Source of the DNA: DATLFA01 sp039915945
Lineage (GTDB): Bacteria > Actinomycetota > Acidimicrobiia > Acidimicrobiales > WLNW01
Length of the DNA stretch: 64,000 bases
NCBI GenBank assembly: GCA_039915945.1
Contig: JBDSMH010000094.1
Coordinates: 11,837-75,836 of the forward strand
Direction: 5' to 3'
Below, in pieces: positions 1-8,258 of this stretch. A program made the position numbers and the translations under genes. Below the pieces are notes generated by a model. It was not told where the DNA came from. It did no database searches and worked only from the letters and a program-made list of their open reading frames with translations. Numbering within the stretch: the first letter of the stretch is position 1; the number at the start of each line of letters is the position of its first letter.

Positions 1-27
1 GTAGGCCTAGCTTCCCGCTCCGATGCG

Positions 28-49
28 GGCCGCTCGGGCCCGAGCGGCC
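28..49. repeat. Perfect 22-bp palindrome, first copy of a CCCGAGCGGCC intergenic repeat family
   Basis: The sequence is self-complementary around the central GGGCCC at 36-41, with GGCCGCTC on the left arm and GAGCGGCC on the right. Related CCCGAGCG elements lie in other intergenic gaps of this window (3838, 4321, 47307, 47337, 59126, 59173). It lies upstream of the HIT gene and may terminate a gene to the left of the window, but there is no T-tract. The family relationship is read from the sequence; the function is inference. Confidence 0.6.
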
Positions 50-119
50 GCAAATCCGAGGGTTTTGGGGGGTCTCTCAGGGGCCTCGCGCCTGGGTGGG
101 CTCCCTAGGATCGGGCGCC

Positions 120-545
120 ATGGGGACAGCTGGGTGCGGGTTCTGCGACGTGATCGAAGGGCGGGTCGAGGCGGTCGTCATCGCCCGCACCGAGCACACG
201 GTCGCCTTCCTCGACCGCTCGCCGGTGTTCTACGGCCACACCCTCGTCATCCCGATCGACCACCACGAAACGCTGGGCGACCTTCCCCCCGAACTGCTCG
301 AGCCCTTGTTCGCAGAGGCGCAGCGCCTGAGCGCCGCGGTCGAGCGGGGCCTCGGGGCGGCAGGCTCGTTCGTGGCGATGAACAACCGTGTGAGCCAAAG
401 CGTGCCGCACCTCCACGTGCACGTGGTGCCGCGCAATCGCAAGGACGGACTGCGGGGCTTCTTCTGGCCGCGCCTGCGCTACCGCGACGACGCCCATATG
501 GCCGAGGTGGCTGGCGCACTCCGCGAAGCGCTGTCGGCGAGTTGA
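120..545 (+). CDS. HIT family (histidine triad) nucleotide-binding protein
   Basis: 141 aa. The C-terminal half carries the histidine triad HLHVHVV (His97, His99, His101) that acts on nucleotide phosphoramidates or AMP esters. Cys6 and Cys9 (CGFC) match the zinc pair of HIT proteins. An in-frame ATG exists at 96, but ATG 120 is preferred: a TAGGAT -10 box (106-111) lies 8 nt before it, giving a leaderless start, and the protein then begins close to CGFCDVIEG as usual for the family. It stands alone and is convergent with the DUF429 gene. The exact substrate is not deducible. Confidence 0.9.
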   Translation: MGTAGCGFCDVIEGRVEAVVIARTEHTVAFLDRSPVFYGHTLVIPIDHHETLGDLPPELLEPLFAEAQRLSAAVERGLGAAGSFVAMNNRVSQSVPHLHVHVVPRNRKDGLRGFFWPRLRYRDDAHMAEVAGALREALSAS

Positions 546-546
546 A

Positions 547-1230
547 CTACACGGCGACCGTCATGCGCAGACCGCGCGCATCTCGCTCGTCGTCACCGAA
601 CCATCGCGCGGTGCCGTCGGCGATGCGCCGTGCGGTCCACGCCGCGGCATACGCATCGAGCACGTCCGCGGCGATGGCCCGATGGTGCGCGAGATGCTCG
701 GGGATGTCGGGGAACGAGGGAAGCAGCAATTGCAGTCGTTCGGCGCGTCCGTCACTCGTGCTCTTGCGCGTGGCGAGAGGGCTCCCCGCGAGTTCGGCGA
801 AACTCGATTCCGGATGCGCTTCGCTCACACGAGGCTGTAGGTCGGGCGTCATGAGCACATCGAGTTCGCGGATCTTGGCGACGAGATACCACGCTTGTTT
901 CGACAACCCTACGCCGGTCGCCGCGCGCGCCAGCGCGAGCGCATCGCGATAGTCGGTGGCGTCGAGCACGGCGCGCGGTGGCGTAGGGAAGAGCGAGGCC
1001 CGGCGCACGCCCAGGTGCACGCGCAGTTGACCGTCCGACGCGCGTCTCGTGTGCGCGGGCAGACCGATCGGCATGTCGATGCCGACGGTGTGCACCTCGC
1101 CCGAGCGGACGCGATCGATCAACGAGTCGAGACTCGTCACGCAGTCGACCGTCGAGGCGCCGTCGCGCTTCGCCGCGGTCACGACGACCCAGCCCCCTCG
1201 GTAGCCGTCGACCCCCGCCACTCGCACCAC
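547..1230 (-). CDS. DUF429 family protein (predicted RNase H-like fold)
   Basis: 227 aa. It starts with VAGVDGYRGGW, carries GIDMPIGLP in the middle, and has HPESSFAEL further on. This pattern of dispersed acidic residues is typical of DUF429 proteins, which are predicted to adopt an RNase H-like fold but have no established reaction. The GTG start at 1230 is followed by a second GTG and has no obvious Shine-Dalgarno (SD) sequence. It is divergent from the SDR gene at 1267, sharing a 36-bp promoter region, and its 3' end abuts the HIT gene. Family assignment is confident; function is unknown. Confidence 0.8.
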   Translation of the reverse strand: MVRVAGVDGYRGGWVVVTAAKRDGASTVDCVTSLDSLIDRVRSGEVHTVGIDMPIGLPAHTRRASDGQLRVHLGVRRASLFPTPPRAVLDATDYRDALALARAATGVGLSKQAWYLVAKIRELDVLMTPDLQPRVSEAHPESSFAELAGSPLATRKSTSDGRAERLQLLLPSFPDIPEHLAHHRAIAADVLDAYAAAWTARRIADGTARWFGDDERDARGLRMTVAV

Positions 1231-1266
1231 GTAGTGTTACCCCAGCTTCGAAGAGGGGGAAAACGG

Positions 1267-2055
1267 ATGGGTCGGCTCGAGGGCAAAGTCGCATACGTAA
1301 CGGGCGCAGCATCGGGCATCGGGTACGCCTGTGCACAGCGCTTTGCCGCCGAGGGTGCCATCGTCATCGGCTCGGACATCAACACCACCGAGTCGTGGGC
1401 CGCGGTCGAGCAATCGGCCAAGGCGGCCGAGTTCCATGTGCTCGACGTGCGCGACCCCGACGCGCAAAAGCAGGTTGTCGACGACGCGGTTGCGCGCTAC
1501 GGCAGCGTCGACGTCCTCGTCACTGCGGCCGGGGTCGCGGGCGGCGGGCCGGTGCATCTCATCGCGCTGGCCGAATGGCAGCGCGTGCAGGACATCAACC
1601 TCACGGGCACCTTCCTTTCGGCCAAAGCGGTGCTGCCGCACATGATCAGCCAACGCGGCGGCTCGATCATCACGGTCGCCAGCGTCGAGGGGCTCGAAGG
1701 GTGCGAAGGCGGCAGTACCTACAACGCATCCAAGGGCGGCGTGGTGTTGCTCACAAAGAACATCGCCAACGACTACGGGCGCCTGGGCATCCGGGCCAAC
1801 TCGATCTGTCCCGGCTTCATCGATACGCCACTGTTTCGTTCGGTCTACGACTCTGATGCAACGGCAGATGTTCGCGAAGCAACCCGTAAACAGCACAAGT
1901 TGGGCCGCTTCGGTCGAGCCGAAGAGATCGCCGGCGCCGCATTCTTCCTCGCGTCGGACGACAGCTCATTCGTGACCGGGGTGGCGTTGCCTGTCGACGG
2001 CGGGTACACGGCGGGACATTCGTACGGCATCGCCGAACGCATGGGGCTTGCCTGA
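1267..2055 (+). CDS. SDR family oxidoreductase (canonical)
   Basis: 262 aa, classical short-chain dehydrogenase/reductase. The NAD(P)-binding motif TGAASGIG is at residues 12-19, and the catalytic YNASK has Tyr152 and Lys156. A Ser in VASVEG supplies the third catalytic residue, and the C-terminus ends near PVDGGYTAG. A longer open frame continues upstream, but ATG 1267 follows a strong SD (AGAGGGGG) and begins exactly where SDRs begin. A TAGTGT box at 1232-1237 could be its -10. Asp38 after the second beta strand suggests NAD preference. The substrate is unknown. Confidence 0.92.
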   Translation: MGRLEGKVAYVTGAASGIGYACAQRFAAEGAIVIGSDINTTESWAAVEQSAKAAEFHVLDVRDPDAQKQVVDDAVARYGSVDVLVTAAGVAGGGPVHLIALAEWQRVQDINLTGTFLSAKAVLPHMISQRGGSIITVASVEGLEGCEGGSTYNASKGGVVLLTKNIANDYGRLGIRANSICPGFIDTPLFRSVYDSDATADVREATRKQHKLGRFGRAEEIAGAAFFLASDDSSFVTGVALPVDGGYTAGHSYGIAERMGLA

Positions 2056-2057
2056 GG

Positions 2058-2963
2058 TCAGGCAGCTATGAAGCGGACTTCGAAGATCGTGGGCCAGTAC
2101 TTGCCGGTCAGCAAGAAGGTTTTCGTCGCGGGATCGTAGGCGATGCCGTTCAAGACATCGACCCCTTTCGTCTCCACGGCGGTCAGCAGTCCTGATGCAT
2201 CGATCACCGCGGTGACCTTGCCGGTTGCGGGATCGATGCGCACGATCGTGTCGGTTTGCCAGATGTTGGCATACACCTGACCGTCGACGCATTCGAGTTC
2301 GTTGAGTTGCGTGACGGGAGTTCCGTTGTTGGTCACTGACACCGTCCCCTTCAACGCGAACGTCGATCGATCGCGCAGAAACAGCTGGCTGGTGCCGTCC
2401 GACATCACGAGTAGCGTGCCGTCGTCGCATAGGCCCCAGCCCTCGGTGTCGTAGCTGTACGTCGAGATCTGTTTGAAATCGCTCAGCCGGTACACGAACG
2501 CAACATGCTCCTGATACGTCAGCTGCACGATGCTGTCGTCGACGACGGTGATCCCTTCGCCGAAGTACTTGTCGGCCAGTGTGATATGGCGAGACGCGAC
2601 GCCGGTACGCGGGTCGGATTCGCGCAGCACGGACTCGCCGCGCAAGCCGGTGCCTTCGTAGAGCTTTCCGTTGGCGATCTCCAAGCCCTCGGTGAACGCG
2701 GTCTTGTCGTGCGGGCGACGAGCGATCACCTCGACCCGAAGTGATTCGACCGTCGCCGTTGTGGCGCGTGTTATCGATGTACGTGCAGCCGACGACGAAG
2801 ATGGTGTCGATGACGAGGACGGTGCCGGTGTTACGGAAGGCGCGCCCGTCGTCGCCGTCGGCGATGTGTCGGCGGCGTCGCCGCACGAGATCACCGACAC
2901 GGTGATGAGCAACGCCGCGACGACACGACGGATCGAACTGTTCACGCAAGCAGCGATCGTCAT
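2058..2963 (-). CDS. Glutamine cyclotransferase-like lipoprotein
   Basis: 301 aa from ATG 2963. The first 27 residues form a signal peptide ending in the lipobox VISC, so the mature protein should be lipid-anchored outside the cell. A Ser/Thr/Pro-rich linker follows (about residues 30-60), then a beta-propeller resembling the glutamine cyclotransferase family: EVIARRPHDKTAFTEGL, YEGTGLRGES, and a C-terminal DVLNGIAYDP-FLLTGKYWP. The family forms N-terminal pyroglutamate in plants; bacterial members are poorly characterised. It is convergent with the SDR at 1267 and divergent from the SDR at 2992. Confidence 0.85.
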   Translation of the reverse strand: MTIAACVNSSIRRVVAALLITVSVISCGDAADTSPTATTGAPSVTPAPSSSSTPSSSSAARTSITRATTATVESLRVEVIARRPHDKTAFTEGLEIANGKLYEGTGLRGESVLRESDPRTGVASRHITLADKYFGEGITVVDDSIVQLTYQEHVAFVYRLSDFKQISTYSYDTEGWGLCDDGTLLVMSDGTSQLFLRDRSTFALKGTVSVTNNGTPVTQLNELECVDGQVYANIWQTDTIVRIDPATGKVTAVIDASGLLTAVETKGVDVLNGIAYDPATKTFLLTGKYWPTIFEVRFIAA

Positions 2964-2991
2964 AGGGTAAGGCGTTCGACGAGGGGATCGC

Positions 2992-3837
2992 ATGCGCGGA
3001 GATGATCTGACCGGCAAGGTCGCGTTGGTGGCCGGGGCCGTACGCAAGCCGGGTATCGGGCGCGCAACGATCCTTCGCCTCGCCGAGATGGGCGCCGCGG
3101 TGGTGTGCGCCGACTCCGTCGCCGATGAGACCGATATCGATCCGCGCGGCGACACCATCAAGGTCAGCGCCAGCGACTTGCGTGCCGTCGTGGCCGAGGT
3201 CGAGGCCGCCGGCGGGCGCGCGGTCGCAGTCAACCTCGATCAATCCGATCGCGAGTCGATCGACAACGCGGTGCGGCGCGCGGTGATGGAATACGGGCGT
3301 CTCGACATCTTGTGCCACCTCGGTGGGGGCACGTCGCCCGAGCGCGATCGGCCGATCATGGAGCTCACCGACGACGCGTGGGACGACACCGTCGCGTTGA
3401 TCCTCACGTCGGTGTTCGTGCTCAACCGCGCCGCAGCGAAGCAGATGATCACGCAGGGCGACGGTGGGTCGATCGTCAATCTGGGTTCGTTCGCCGGGGT
3501 GCGGTTGGCCGACGGGCCGCCCGCCTTTTCGGCGCTCAAGGCCGGCGCCGAAGCGTTCACCAAGATGCTGGCCCGTGAACTCGCCCCGCATCGCATTCGC
3601 GTCAACATGGTGCATCCGCTCGGGGTCGATGCGGGTGACGGCGTCAAGAACCCCGGTCTGGCTCGCGCCGCCGAGAAAGCCGGCCGCTCGGTCGAGCAGT
3701 GGATGCGCGACATGATCCCGTTCGGCCGCTTCCAGGCGGCCGACGAGACGGCGGCGGTCGTGGCCTTCTTGTGCTCGGATGCCGCCTCGTTCACGTCGGG
3801 CCAGGCGATCTCGGTCGCCGGCGGCGCCACGCCATGA
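2992..3837 (+). CDS. SDR-fold protein with Phe in place of the catalytic Tyr
   Basis: 281 aa. Overall SDR architecture: the glycine-rich loop VAGAVRKPGIGRA (two residues longer than usual), an LGGG region, NLGSFAG, and a C-terminal GQAISVAGGATP. At the active site the usual YxxxK reads FSALK, with Phe179 (codon TTT at 3526) and Lys183. The general acid/base is therefore missing, while Lys and Ser are kept. This suggests an altered reaction, a non-catalytic role or a displaced tyrosine. A TAGGGT box at 2963-2968 and SD GAGGGG before ATG 2992 support expression and the start. Confidence 0.85.
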   Translation: MRGDDLTGKVALVAGAVRKPGIGRATILRLAEMGAAVVCADSVADETDIDPRGDTIKVSASDLRAVVAEVEAAGGRAVAVNLDQSDRESIDNAVRRAVMEYGRLDILCHLGGGTSPERDRPIMELTDDAWDDTVALILTSVFVLNRAAAKQMITQGDGGSIVNLGSFAGVRLADGPPAFSALKAGAEAFTKMLARELAPHRIRVNMVHPLGVDAGDGVKNPGLARAAEKAGRSVEQWMRDMIPFGRFQAADETAAVVAFLCSDAASFTSGQAISVAGGATP

Positions 3838-3862
3838 GGCCCGAGCGGCCCCGCAGAGCGGG
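3838..3862 (+). repeat. CCCGAGCGGCC-family intergenic repeat, terminator-like
   Basis: This immediately follows the stop of the SDR gene. It reads GGCCCGAGCGGCC followed by a short hairpin CCCGC-aga-GCGGG. The same element recurs at 4321 directly after another stop codon. The position suggests a transcription terminator or a dispersed repeat. There is no poly-T tract. Confidence 0.5.
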
Positions 3863-3942
3863 ATAAGGCCTGGAAGGCGCACAAGTAACCGGCGGTCACT
3901 GGTTTTCGAGGCCCTCAATTGTTGCAGTTCCTTCAACGATTC

Positions 3943-3971
3943 TTGACAGTTGTGTTACGAACCGCTAGAAA
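3943..3971 (+). promoter_or_regulatory. Consensus-like promoter TTGACA-17-TAGAAA for a leaderless gene
   Basis: A perfect TTGACA -35 hexamer (3943-3948) lies 17 nt before TAGAAA (3966-3971). Transcription would start near 3978, almost on the GTG codon at 3980. The -35 match is the best seen in the window. Function is inferred from consensus only. Confidence 0.5.
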
Positions 3972-3979
3972 ATCCCCTT

Positions 3980-4318
3980 GTGCTCCGCGATCGACGTCCA
4001 ACCATGCGACCAGATGAACTGCGTTCTTCCGTCCGTGAGCCAATGCGGCCGGTCGACATCGACGATGTCATCGACCAATGGGAGATCGAGCAGGCCCTCG
4101 AGATGGCGTTCCTCGCCACCGAGCGTGTCTCGGTGGCGCGGCGAGTGGTGGGTTTCCTCGCGGCGCTGGTGGCGTTCGTCGCGGGTGTCGCCGGCACGAT
4201 CTGGGTCTTCCACAACGTCGGCCTCGGTTTGGGCTTGCTCAGCGCGTATTCGCTGCCGCTGTTCGTCCTCCTCGTGATGCTCGGCGTCGAACGCACGGTG
4301 CCCCTCGGCAAGAACTGA
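3980..4318 (+). CDS. Small two-helix membrane protein, unknown function
   Basis: 112 aa from GTG 3980 (alternatives TTG 3950 and ATG 4004). About 50 charged N-terminal residues, including DIDDVIDQWEIEQALEMAF, are followed by two hydrophobic segments: VVGFLAALVAFVAGVAGTIWVF and LGLLSAYSLPLFVLLVMLG. The N-terminus is likely cytoplasmic. GTG 3980 is chosen because the TTGACA/TAGAAA promoter places the transcript start on it. No family was recognised. It precedes an acyl-CoA dehydrogenase pair but is separated from it by a repeat element. Confidence 0.65.
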   Translation: MLRDRRPTMRPDELRSSVREPMRPVDIDDVIDQWEIEQALEMAFLATERVSVARRVVGFLAALVAFVAGVAGTIWVFHNVGLGLGLLSAYSLPLFVLLVMLGVERTVPLGKN

Positions 4319-4320
4319 TC

Positions 4321-4346
4321 GGCCCGAGCGGCCTTTCAGGGCGGGG
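4321..4346 (+). repeat. CCCGAGCGGCC-family intergenic repeat
   Basis: GGCCCGAGCGGCC then TTTCAGGGCGGGG, 2 nt after the stop of the small membrane protein gene. It closely parallels the copy at 3838-3862, again directly behind a stop codon. Confidence 0.5.
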
Positions 4347-4399
4347 ACCGGCGGTTCCGCTGCTTCGACACCGCCCGCTCTGCAAGCGAGACTGCGGCG

Positions 4400-5578
4400 A
4401 TGCGCATCGGCTATAGCGACGACAGCGAAACGTTGCGGCAGACGCTGCGTTCGTATTACGACGAGTTGTTGACGCCCGAGGTCCGCGAGCGGCTATCGCA
4501 TTCGGAAGGCATCGGCCCCGACATGCGCGCGGTCGTGCGCCAGATGGGCCGCGACGGATGGTTGGGCATCGGCTGGCCGCCCGAGTACGGCGGCCAGGGC
4601 CGCACGCCGATCGAACAGTTCGTGTTCTTCGACGAGTCGATGCGGGCGCAGGCCCCCGTGCCGATGCTGACGGTCAACACGGTCGGGCCGACGATCATGC
4701 ACTTCGGCACCACCGCACAAAAAGAGTTCTTCCTCCCCAAGATCGTCGCCGGCGAGATCCACTTCTGCATCGGCTACTCAGAGCCCGGCGCGGGTACCGA
4801 TCTGGCCGCGTTGCAGACGCGCGCGGTGCGAGACGGTGACGAGTACATCGTCAACGGACAGAAGCTCTGGACGAGTTTGGCCTCCGACGCCGACTACTGC
4901 TGGCTGGCGGTGCGCACCAACGCAGAAGCCAAGAAGCACAAGGGCATCTCGATGATCATCGTCGATATGAAGAACACCGAGGGCATCACCGTTCGCCCCC
5001 TCAGTCTCCTGCCGGGGCACAACGTGTGCGAGGTCTACTTCGACGACGCGCGGGTGCCGGTCGCCAATCGTGTCGGTGAGGAAAACGGTGGTTGGAACCT
5101 CATCACCAATCAGCTCAATCACGAACGGGTCACCCTGTGTTCGCCGGGCATGATCGAGAATCACCTCGACGAAGTGAGGGCCTGGGCCAAAGCAACGGTG
5201 GGCTCTGACGGTCGACGCGTGATCGACGAAGAATGGGTTCGCATCGCGCTGGCGCGTCTCTACGCGCGTCTCGAGTTCTTGCGTCTCATCAACTGGAAAG
5301 TCGCCTACAACGCGACGCAGAACACACTGCATCCAGCCGATGCATCGGCCACCAAGGCATTCGGCACCGAGTTCTATCTCGAGGCGATGCGCTCGCTGAT
5401 GGAGATCGTCGGTCAGTCGGCCTACCTCGTTGCCGGTACCACCGGCTCGGTATTGCATTCACGCCTCGAAGCCGCGTACCGCGGGTTGTTGATCTTGACA
5501 TTCGGAGGCGGCACCAACGAACTGCAACGCGACCTCATCGCGATGTTCGGCCTGGGTATGCCGCGGTCCGATCGATGA
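4400..5578 (+). CDS. Acyl-CoA dehydrogenase, larger subunit of a heteromeric pair
   Basis: 392 aa. The N-terminal alpha-helical domain has GIGWPPEYGGQG. The middle beta domain has IGYSEPGAGTDLAAL and the FAD-contacting VNGQKLWTSLA. The C-terminal helical domain ends TFGGGTNELQRDLIAMFGLGMPR. It is followed after 10 nt by a second, shorter acyl-CoA dehydrogenase gene. Such adjacent unequal pairs form alpha2beta2 enzymes in actinobacterial steroid and side-chain catabolism. It is paralogous to the gene at 31069, which has the same arrangement. The acyl substrate and the subunit holding the catalytic base are not determined. Confidence 0.9.
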   Translation: MRIGYSDDSETLRQTLRSYYDELLTPEVRERLSHSEGIGPDMRAVVRQMGRDGWLGIGWPPEYGGQGRTPIEQFVFFDESMRAQAPVPMLTVNTVGPTIMHFGTTAQKEFFLPKIVAGEIHFCIGYSEPGAGTDLAALQTRAVRDGDEYIVNGQKLWTSLASDADYCWLAVRTNAEAKKHKGISMIIVDMKNTEGITVRPLSLLPGHNVCEVYFDDARVPVANRVGEENGGWNLITNQLNHERVTLCSPGMIENHLDEVRAWAKATVGSDGRRVIDEEWVRIALARLYARLEFLRLINWKVAYNATQNTLHPADASATKAFGTEFYLEAMRSLMEIVGQSAYLVAGTTGSVLHSRLEAAYRGLLILTFGGGTNELQRDLIAMFGLGMPRSDR

Positions 5579-5588
5579 GGGGACATTG

Positions 5589-6692
5589 ATGGATTTCTCA
5601 CTGAGCGAAGAACAAGAGACCACGCGTTCGTTGGCGCGCCAGATCCTCTCCGATCTCGTCACGCCCGACCGTCACAAGGAGCTCGAAGCCGACGGCCAAT
5701 GGTTCGATCGCAAGGCGTGGTCTGCGTTGGCCGATGCGGGTCTGCTCGGTATCGCTGCGCCCGAAGCGCACGGCGGCTCGGGTCTGGGCTTCCTCGAAGT
5801 GGCGCTCGTGCTCGAAGAAGTCGGCCGCACCGTCGCCAAAGTGCCGTACCTCGCGTCCGTCGTGATGGGCATCTTGCCGATCGCCCGCTTCGGCGGCGTC
5901 GCGTTGCAAGGGGAGTGGCTGCCGCGTCTCGTCTCCGGCGAGGCCATTGCGACGACCGCGCTGGTCGAGGAGCGCACGTCCGCCCAGTCCCCGGCTACGA
6001 CCGCTCGCAAGAAGGGCTCCGCGTGGGTGCTCGACGGCACCAAGATCTGCGTGCCCGCCGGGCTCGACGCCTCGATCGTGTTGGTCCCCGCGATGACGGG
6101 CAACCGCAGGGTCGGGGTATTCGTGGTCGAGTCCGACGCCGAGGGTGTCGAGCTGCAGCGCCAAGACACCACCACCGGCATTCCCGAAGCGCGCCTCGTG
6201 CTCGCCGGCGCCAAAGCGACGTTGCTCGGCGCCACGGAGCAGGGTTCGGAGATCGTCGACTGGATCACTCTGCGGGCAACCGCCGCGTTGGCCGCGACCG
6301 CGGTCGGCGTGTGCGAAGCCGCGCTGCGCATCACCGCCGACTACACGAAGACACGCGAGCAGTTCGGCCGCCCGATCGCCACGTTCCAAGCGGTTGGCCA
6401 ACGAGCCGCCGACGCGTACATCGACACCGAGGCGGTGCGGCTCACCGCGCTGCAGGCCGCGTGGCGTATTTCGGCCGATCTGCCGGCCGACGCCGAGGTG
6501 GCCATCGCCAAGTTCTGGGCGGCCGATGGTGGGCAGCGGGTCGTGCATGCCGCCCAACACCTGCACGGGGGCATGGGCGTCGACCGGGACTATCCCGTCC
6601 ACCGCTACTTCCTGTGGGCCAAGCACCTCGAGCTCTCGCTCGGCGGGGCGACGGAGCAGCTCCTGCATTTGGGTGACATCCTCGCCGGCTAG
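5589..6692 (+). CDS. Acyl-CoA dehydrogenase, smaller subunit of a heteromeric pair
   Basis: 367 aa beginning MDFSLSEEQETTR. ATG 5589 is chosen over TTG 5586 because SD GAGGGG overlaps the upstream stop at the right spacing. The beta domain is reduced (TTALVEERTSAQ), while the C-terminal domain keeps TREQFGRPIATFQAVGQ and HLHGGMGVDRDYPVHRY. It is translationally linked to the 392-aa subunit and presumably forms a heterotetramer with it at the CoA-ester oxidation step. Its paralogue is the gene at 32261. Confidence 0.9.
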   Translation: MDFSLSEEQETTRSLARQILSDLVTPDRHKELEADGQWFDRKAWSALADAGLLGIAAPEAHGGSGLGFLEVALVLEEVGRTVAKVPYLASVVMGILPIARFGGVALQGEWLPRLVSGEAIATTALVEERTSAQSPATTARKKGSAWVLDGTKICVPAGLDASIVLVPAMTGNRRVGVFVVESDAEGVELQRQDTTTGIPEARLVLAGAKATLLGATEQGSEIVDWITLRATAALAATAVGVCEAALRITADYTKTREQFGRPIATFQAVGQRAADAYIDTEAVRLTALQAAWRISADLPADAEVAIAKFWAADGGQRVVHAAQHLHGGMGVDRDYPVHRYFLWAKHLELSLGGATEQLLHLGDILAG

Positions 6693-6752
6693 GTAGGCCA
6701 ACTGGCACGAGATAGCCCGGTCCTCGTCGGGGAAATCCCGGACCTATTTGTT

Positions 6753-6766
6753 ACTATGCCGGTAGT
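6753..6766 (+). promoter_or_regulatory. sufB promoter with inverted-repeat operator ACTA-N6-TAGT
   Basis: ACTATGCCGGTAGT overlaps a TACTAT -10 box (6752-6757), a position suited to a repressor. Almost the same element, CACTA-N6-TAGTG, lies upstream of the convergent sufC2 operon at 14416-14431. Both copies continue rightward as TAGTGG(A/T)AATT. A second small inverted repeat GGAA-N8-TTCC follows at 6767-6782. Sharing by two SUF promoters suggests control by one regulator, perhaps SufR- or Rrf2-like. No such regulator gene is in the window. Confidence 0.6.
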
Positions 6767-6809
6767 GGAAATTCTGGATTCCCGACGCGACGCAAAAGGA
6801 GCCTGACGC

Positions 6810-8207
6810 ATGGCTGACATTGGCGTTGATCTGAGCCGCTACGCCCTCGGGTGGCACGACGAAGTTGTTTCCGTCTTCGAGCCCAAGCGCGGCTTGAACG
6901 CCGACATCGTCAAAGAGATCTCCGGCATCAAGGGCGAGCCCCAATGGATGCTCGACTTCCGCTTGAAGTCGCTGCGCCAGTTCGAGAAGCGGCCCATGCC
7001 CAACTGGGGCGGCGATCTCTCCGAGATCTACTTCGACAACATCTTCTATTACATCAAGCCGACCGACCATCAGGTCGACGCGTGGGACGCGCTGCCCGAG
7101 TCGGTGAAGAAGACCTACGAGAAACTCGGCATTCCCGAAGCCGAGCGCAAGTACCTCGCGGGCGTCACTGCGCAGTACGAGAGCGAAGTCGTCTTCCACC
7201 GCAACCGCGAAGATCTCGCCGGCCTCGGTGTGATCTTCTGCGACATGGATACCGCGCTGCGCGAGTACCCCGACGTCGTCAAGAAGCACATGGGCAAGAT
7301 CATCCCGTCCAACGACAACAAGTTCTCCGCCCTCAACTCCGCCGCGTGGAGCGGTGGGTCGTTCATCTACGTCCCACCTGGTGTCAAGGTGCCGATGCCG
7401 TTGCAGGCCTACTTCCGCATCAACTCCGAGAACATGGGCCAGTTCGAGCGCACGTTGATCATCGCCGACGAAGGCTCAGAGGTGCACTACATCGAAGGGT
7501 GCTCCGCGCCGGTCTACACGACCGATTCGTTGCACTCGGCGGTCGTCGAGATCTACGTCGGCAAGTCGGCTCGCGTCACCTACACGACCATCCAGAACTG
7601 GTCCAACAACGTCTTCAACTTGGTCACCAAGCGGGCCCGGGTCGAAGCCGAAGGCCACATGGAGTGGATCGACGGCAACATCGGTTCGCGCCTCACGATG
7701 AAGTACCCCGGTGTCGTCATGGTCGGCCCCAAGGCATCCGGCGAAGTGTTGTCGGTCGCCTACGCCGGTCAGGGTCAGCATCAAGATGCCGGCGCCAAGA
7801 TGGTGCACGCGGCGCCCGAGACGACCTCCAAGATCGTGTCCAAGTCGATCTCCAAGGACGGCGGGCGCACCAGCTACCGCGGTCTCGTGCGCATCGAAGG
7901 CGACGCCTACGGCTGCAAGAGCCACGTGCAGTGCGACGCCCTCATTCTCGACGACCACTCCATCTCCGACACGTTCCCCTACATGGAGATCGGTGCCAAA
8001 GATGCAGTCGTTGGCCACGAGGCCACCGTGTCCAAGGTCGCCGACGATCAACTCTTCTATCTCATGAGCCGCGGGCTCTCGCACGAACAAGCCATGGGCA
8101 TGATCGTCAACGGCTTCATCGAGCCGGTGACCCGAACCTTGCCGATGGAATATGCGGTCGAGTGGTCGCGCCTCATCGAACTCCAGATGGAAGGCAGCAT
8201 CGGCTAA
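6810..8207 (+). CDS. sufB: SufB, Fe-S cluster assembly scaffold subunit
   Basis: 465 aa, normal SufB length. Diagnostic stretches include YFDNIFYYIKP, SGGSFIYVPPGVKVPMPLQAYFRIN, HYIEGCSAPVY, GYGCKSH-like (AYGCKSHVQCDALI) and HEATVSKV near the C-terminus. It is the core subunit of the SufBCD scaffold that assembles Fe-S clusters in the cytoplasm. A strong SD AAAGGAG lies 8 nt before ATG 6810. It is first in the gene series sufB, Cys4 protein, sufD, Rieske ferredoxin, sufC1, and lies behind the candidate operator at 6753. Confidence 0.97.
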   Translation: MADIGVDLSRYALGWHDEVVSVFEPKRGLNADIVKEISGIKGEPQWMLDFRLKSLRQFEKRPMPNWGGDLSEIYFDNIFYYIKPTDHQVDAWDALPESVKKTYEKLGIPEAERKYLAGVTAQYESEVVFHRNREDLAGLGVIFCDMDTALREYPDVVKKHMGKIIPSNDNKFSALNSAAWSGGSFIYVPPGVKVPMPLQAYFRINSENMGQFERTLIIADEGSEVHYIEGCSAPVYTTDSLHSAVVEIYVGKSARVTYTTIQNWSNNVFNLVTKRARVEAEGHMEWIDGNIGSRLTMKYPGVVMVGPKASGEVLSVAYAGQGQHQDAGAKMVHAAPETTSKIVSKSISKDGGRTSYRGLVRIEGDAYGCKSHVQCDALILDDHSISDTFPYMEIGAKDAVVGHEATVSKVADDQLFYLMSRGLSHEQAMGMIVNGFIEPVTRTLPMEYAVEWSRLIELQMEGSIG

Positions 8208-8258
8208 CGCTGAGCGTCCCGCGTGCCGCGTACGCGTTTGCTTTGGCAAGATGGGGTG

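Noticed and set aside
6719..6744. Terminator after the first acyl-CoA dehydrogenase pair (GGTCC...GGACC)
   Set aside because: The stem is short and interrupted and there is no T-tract; support is too weak to list as a feature.
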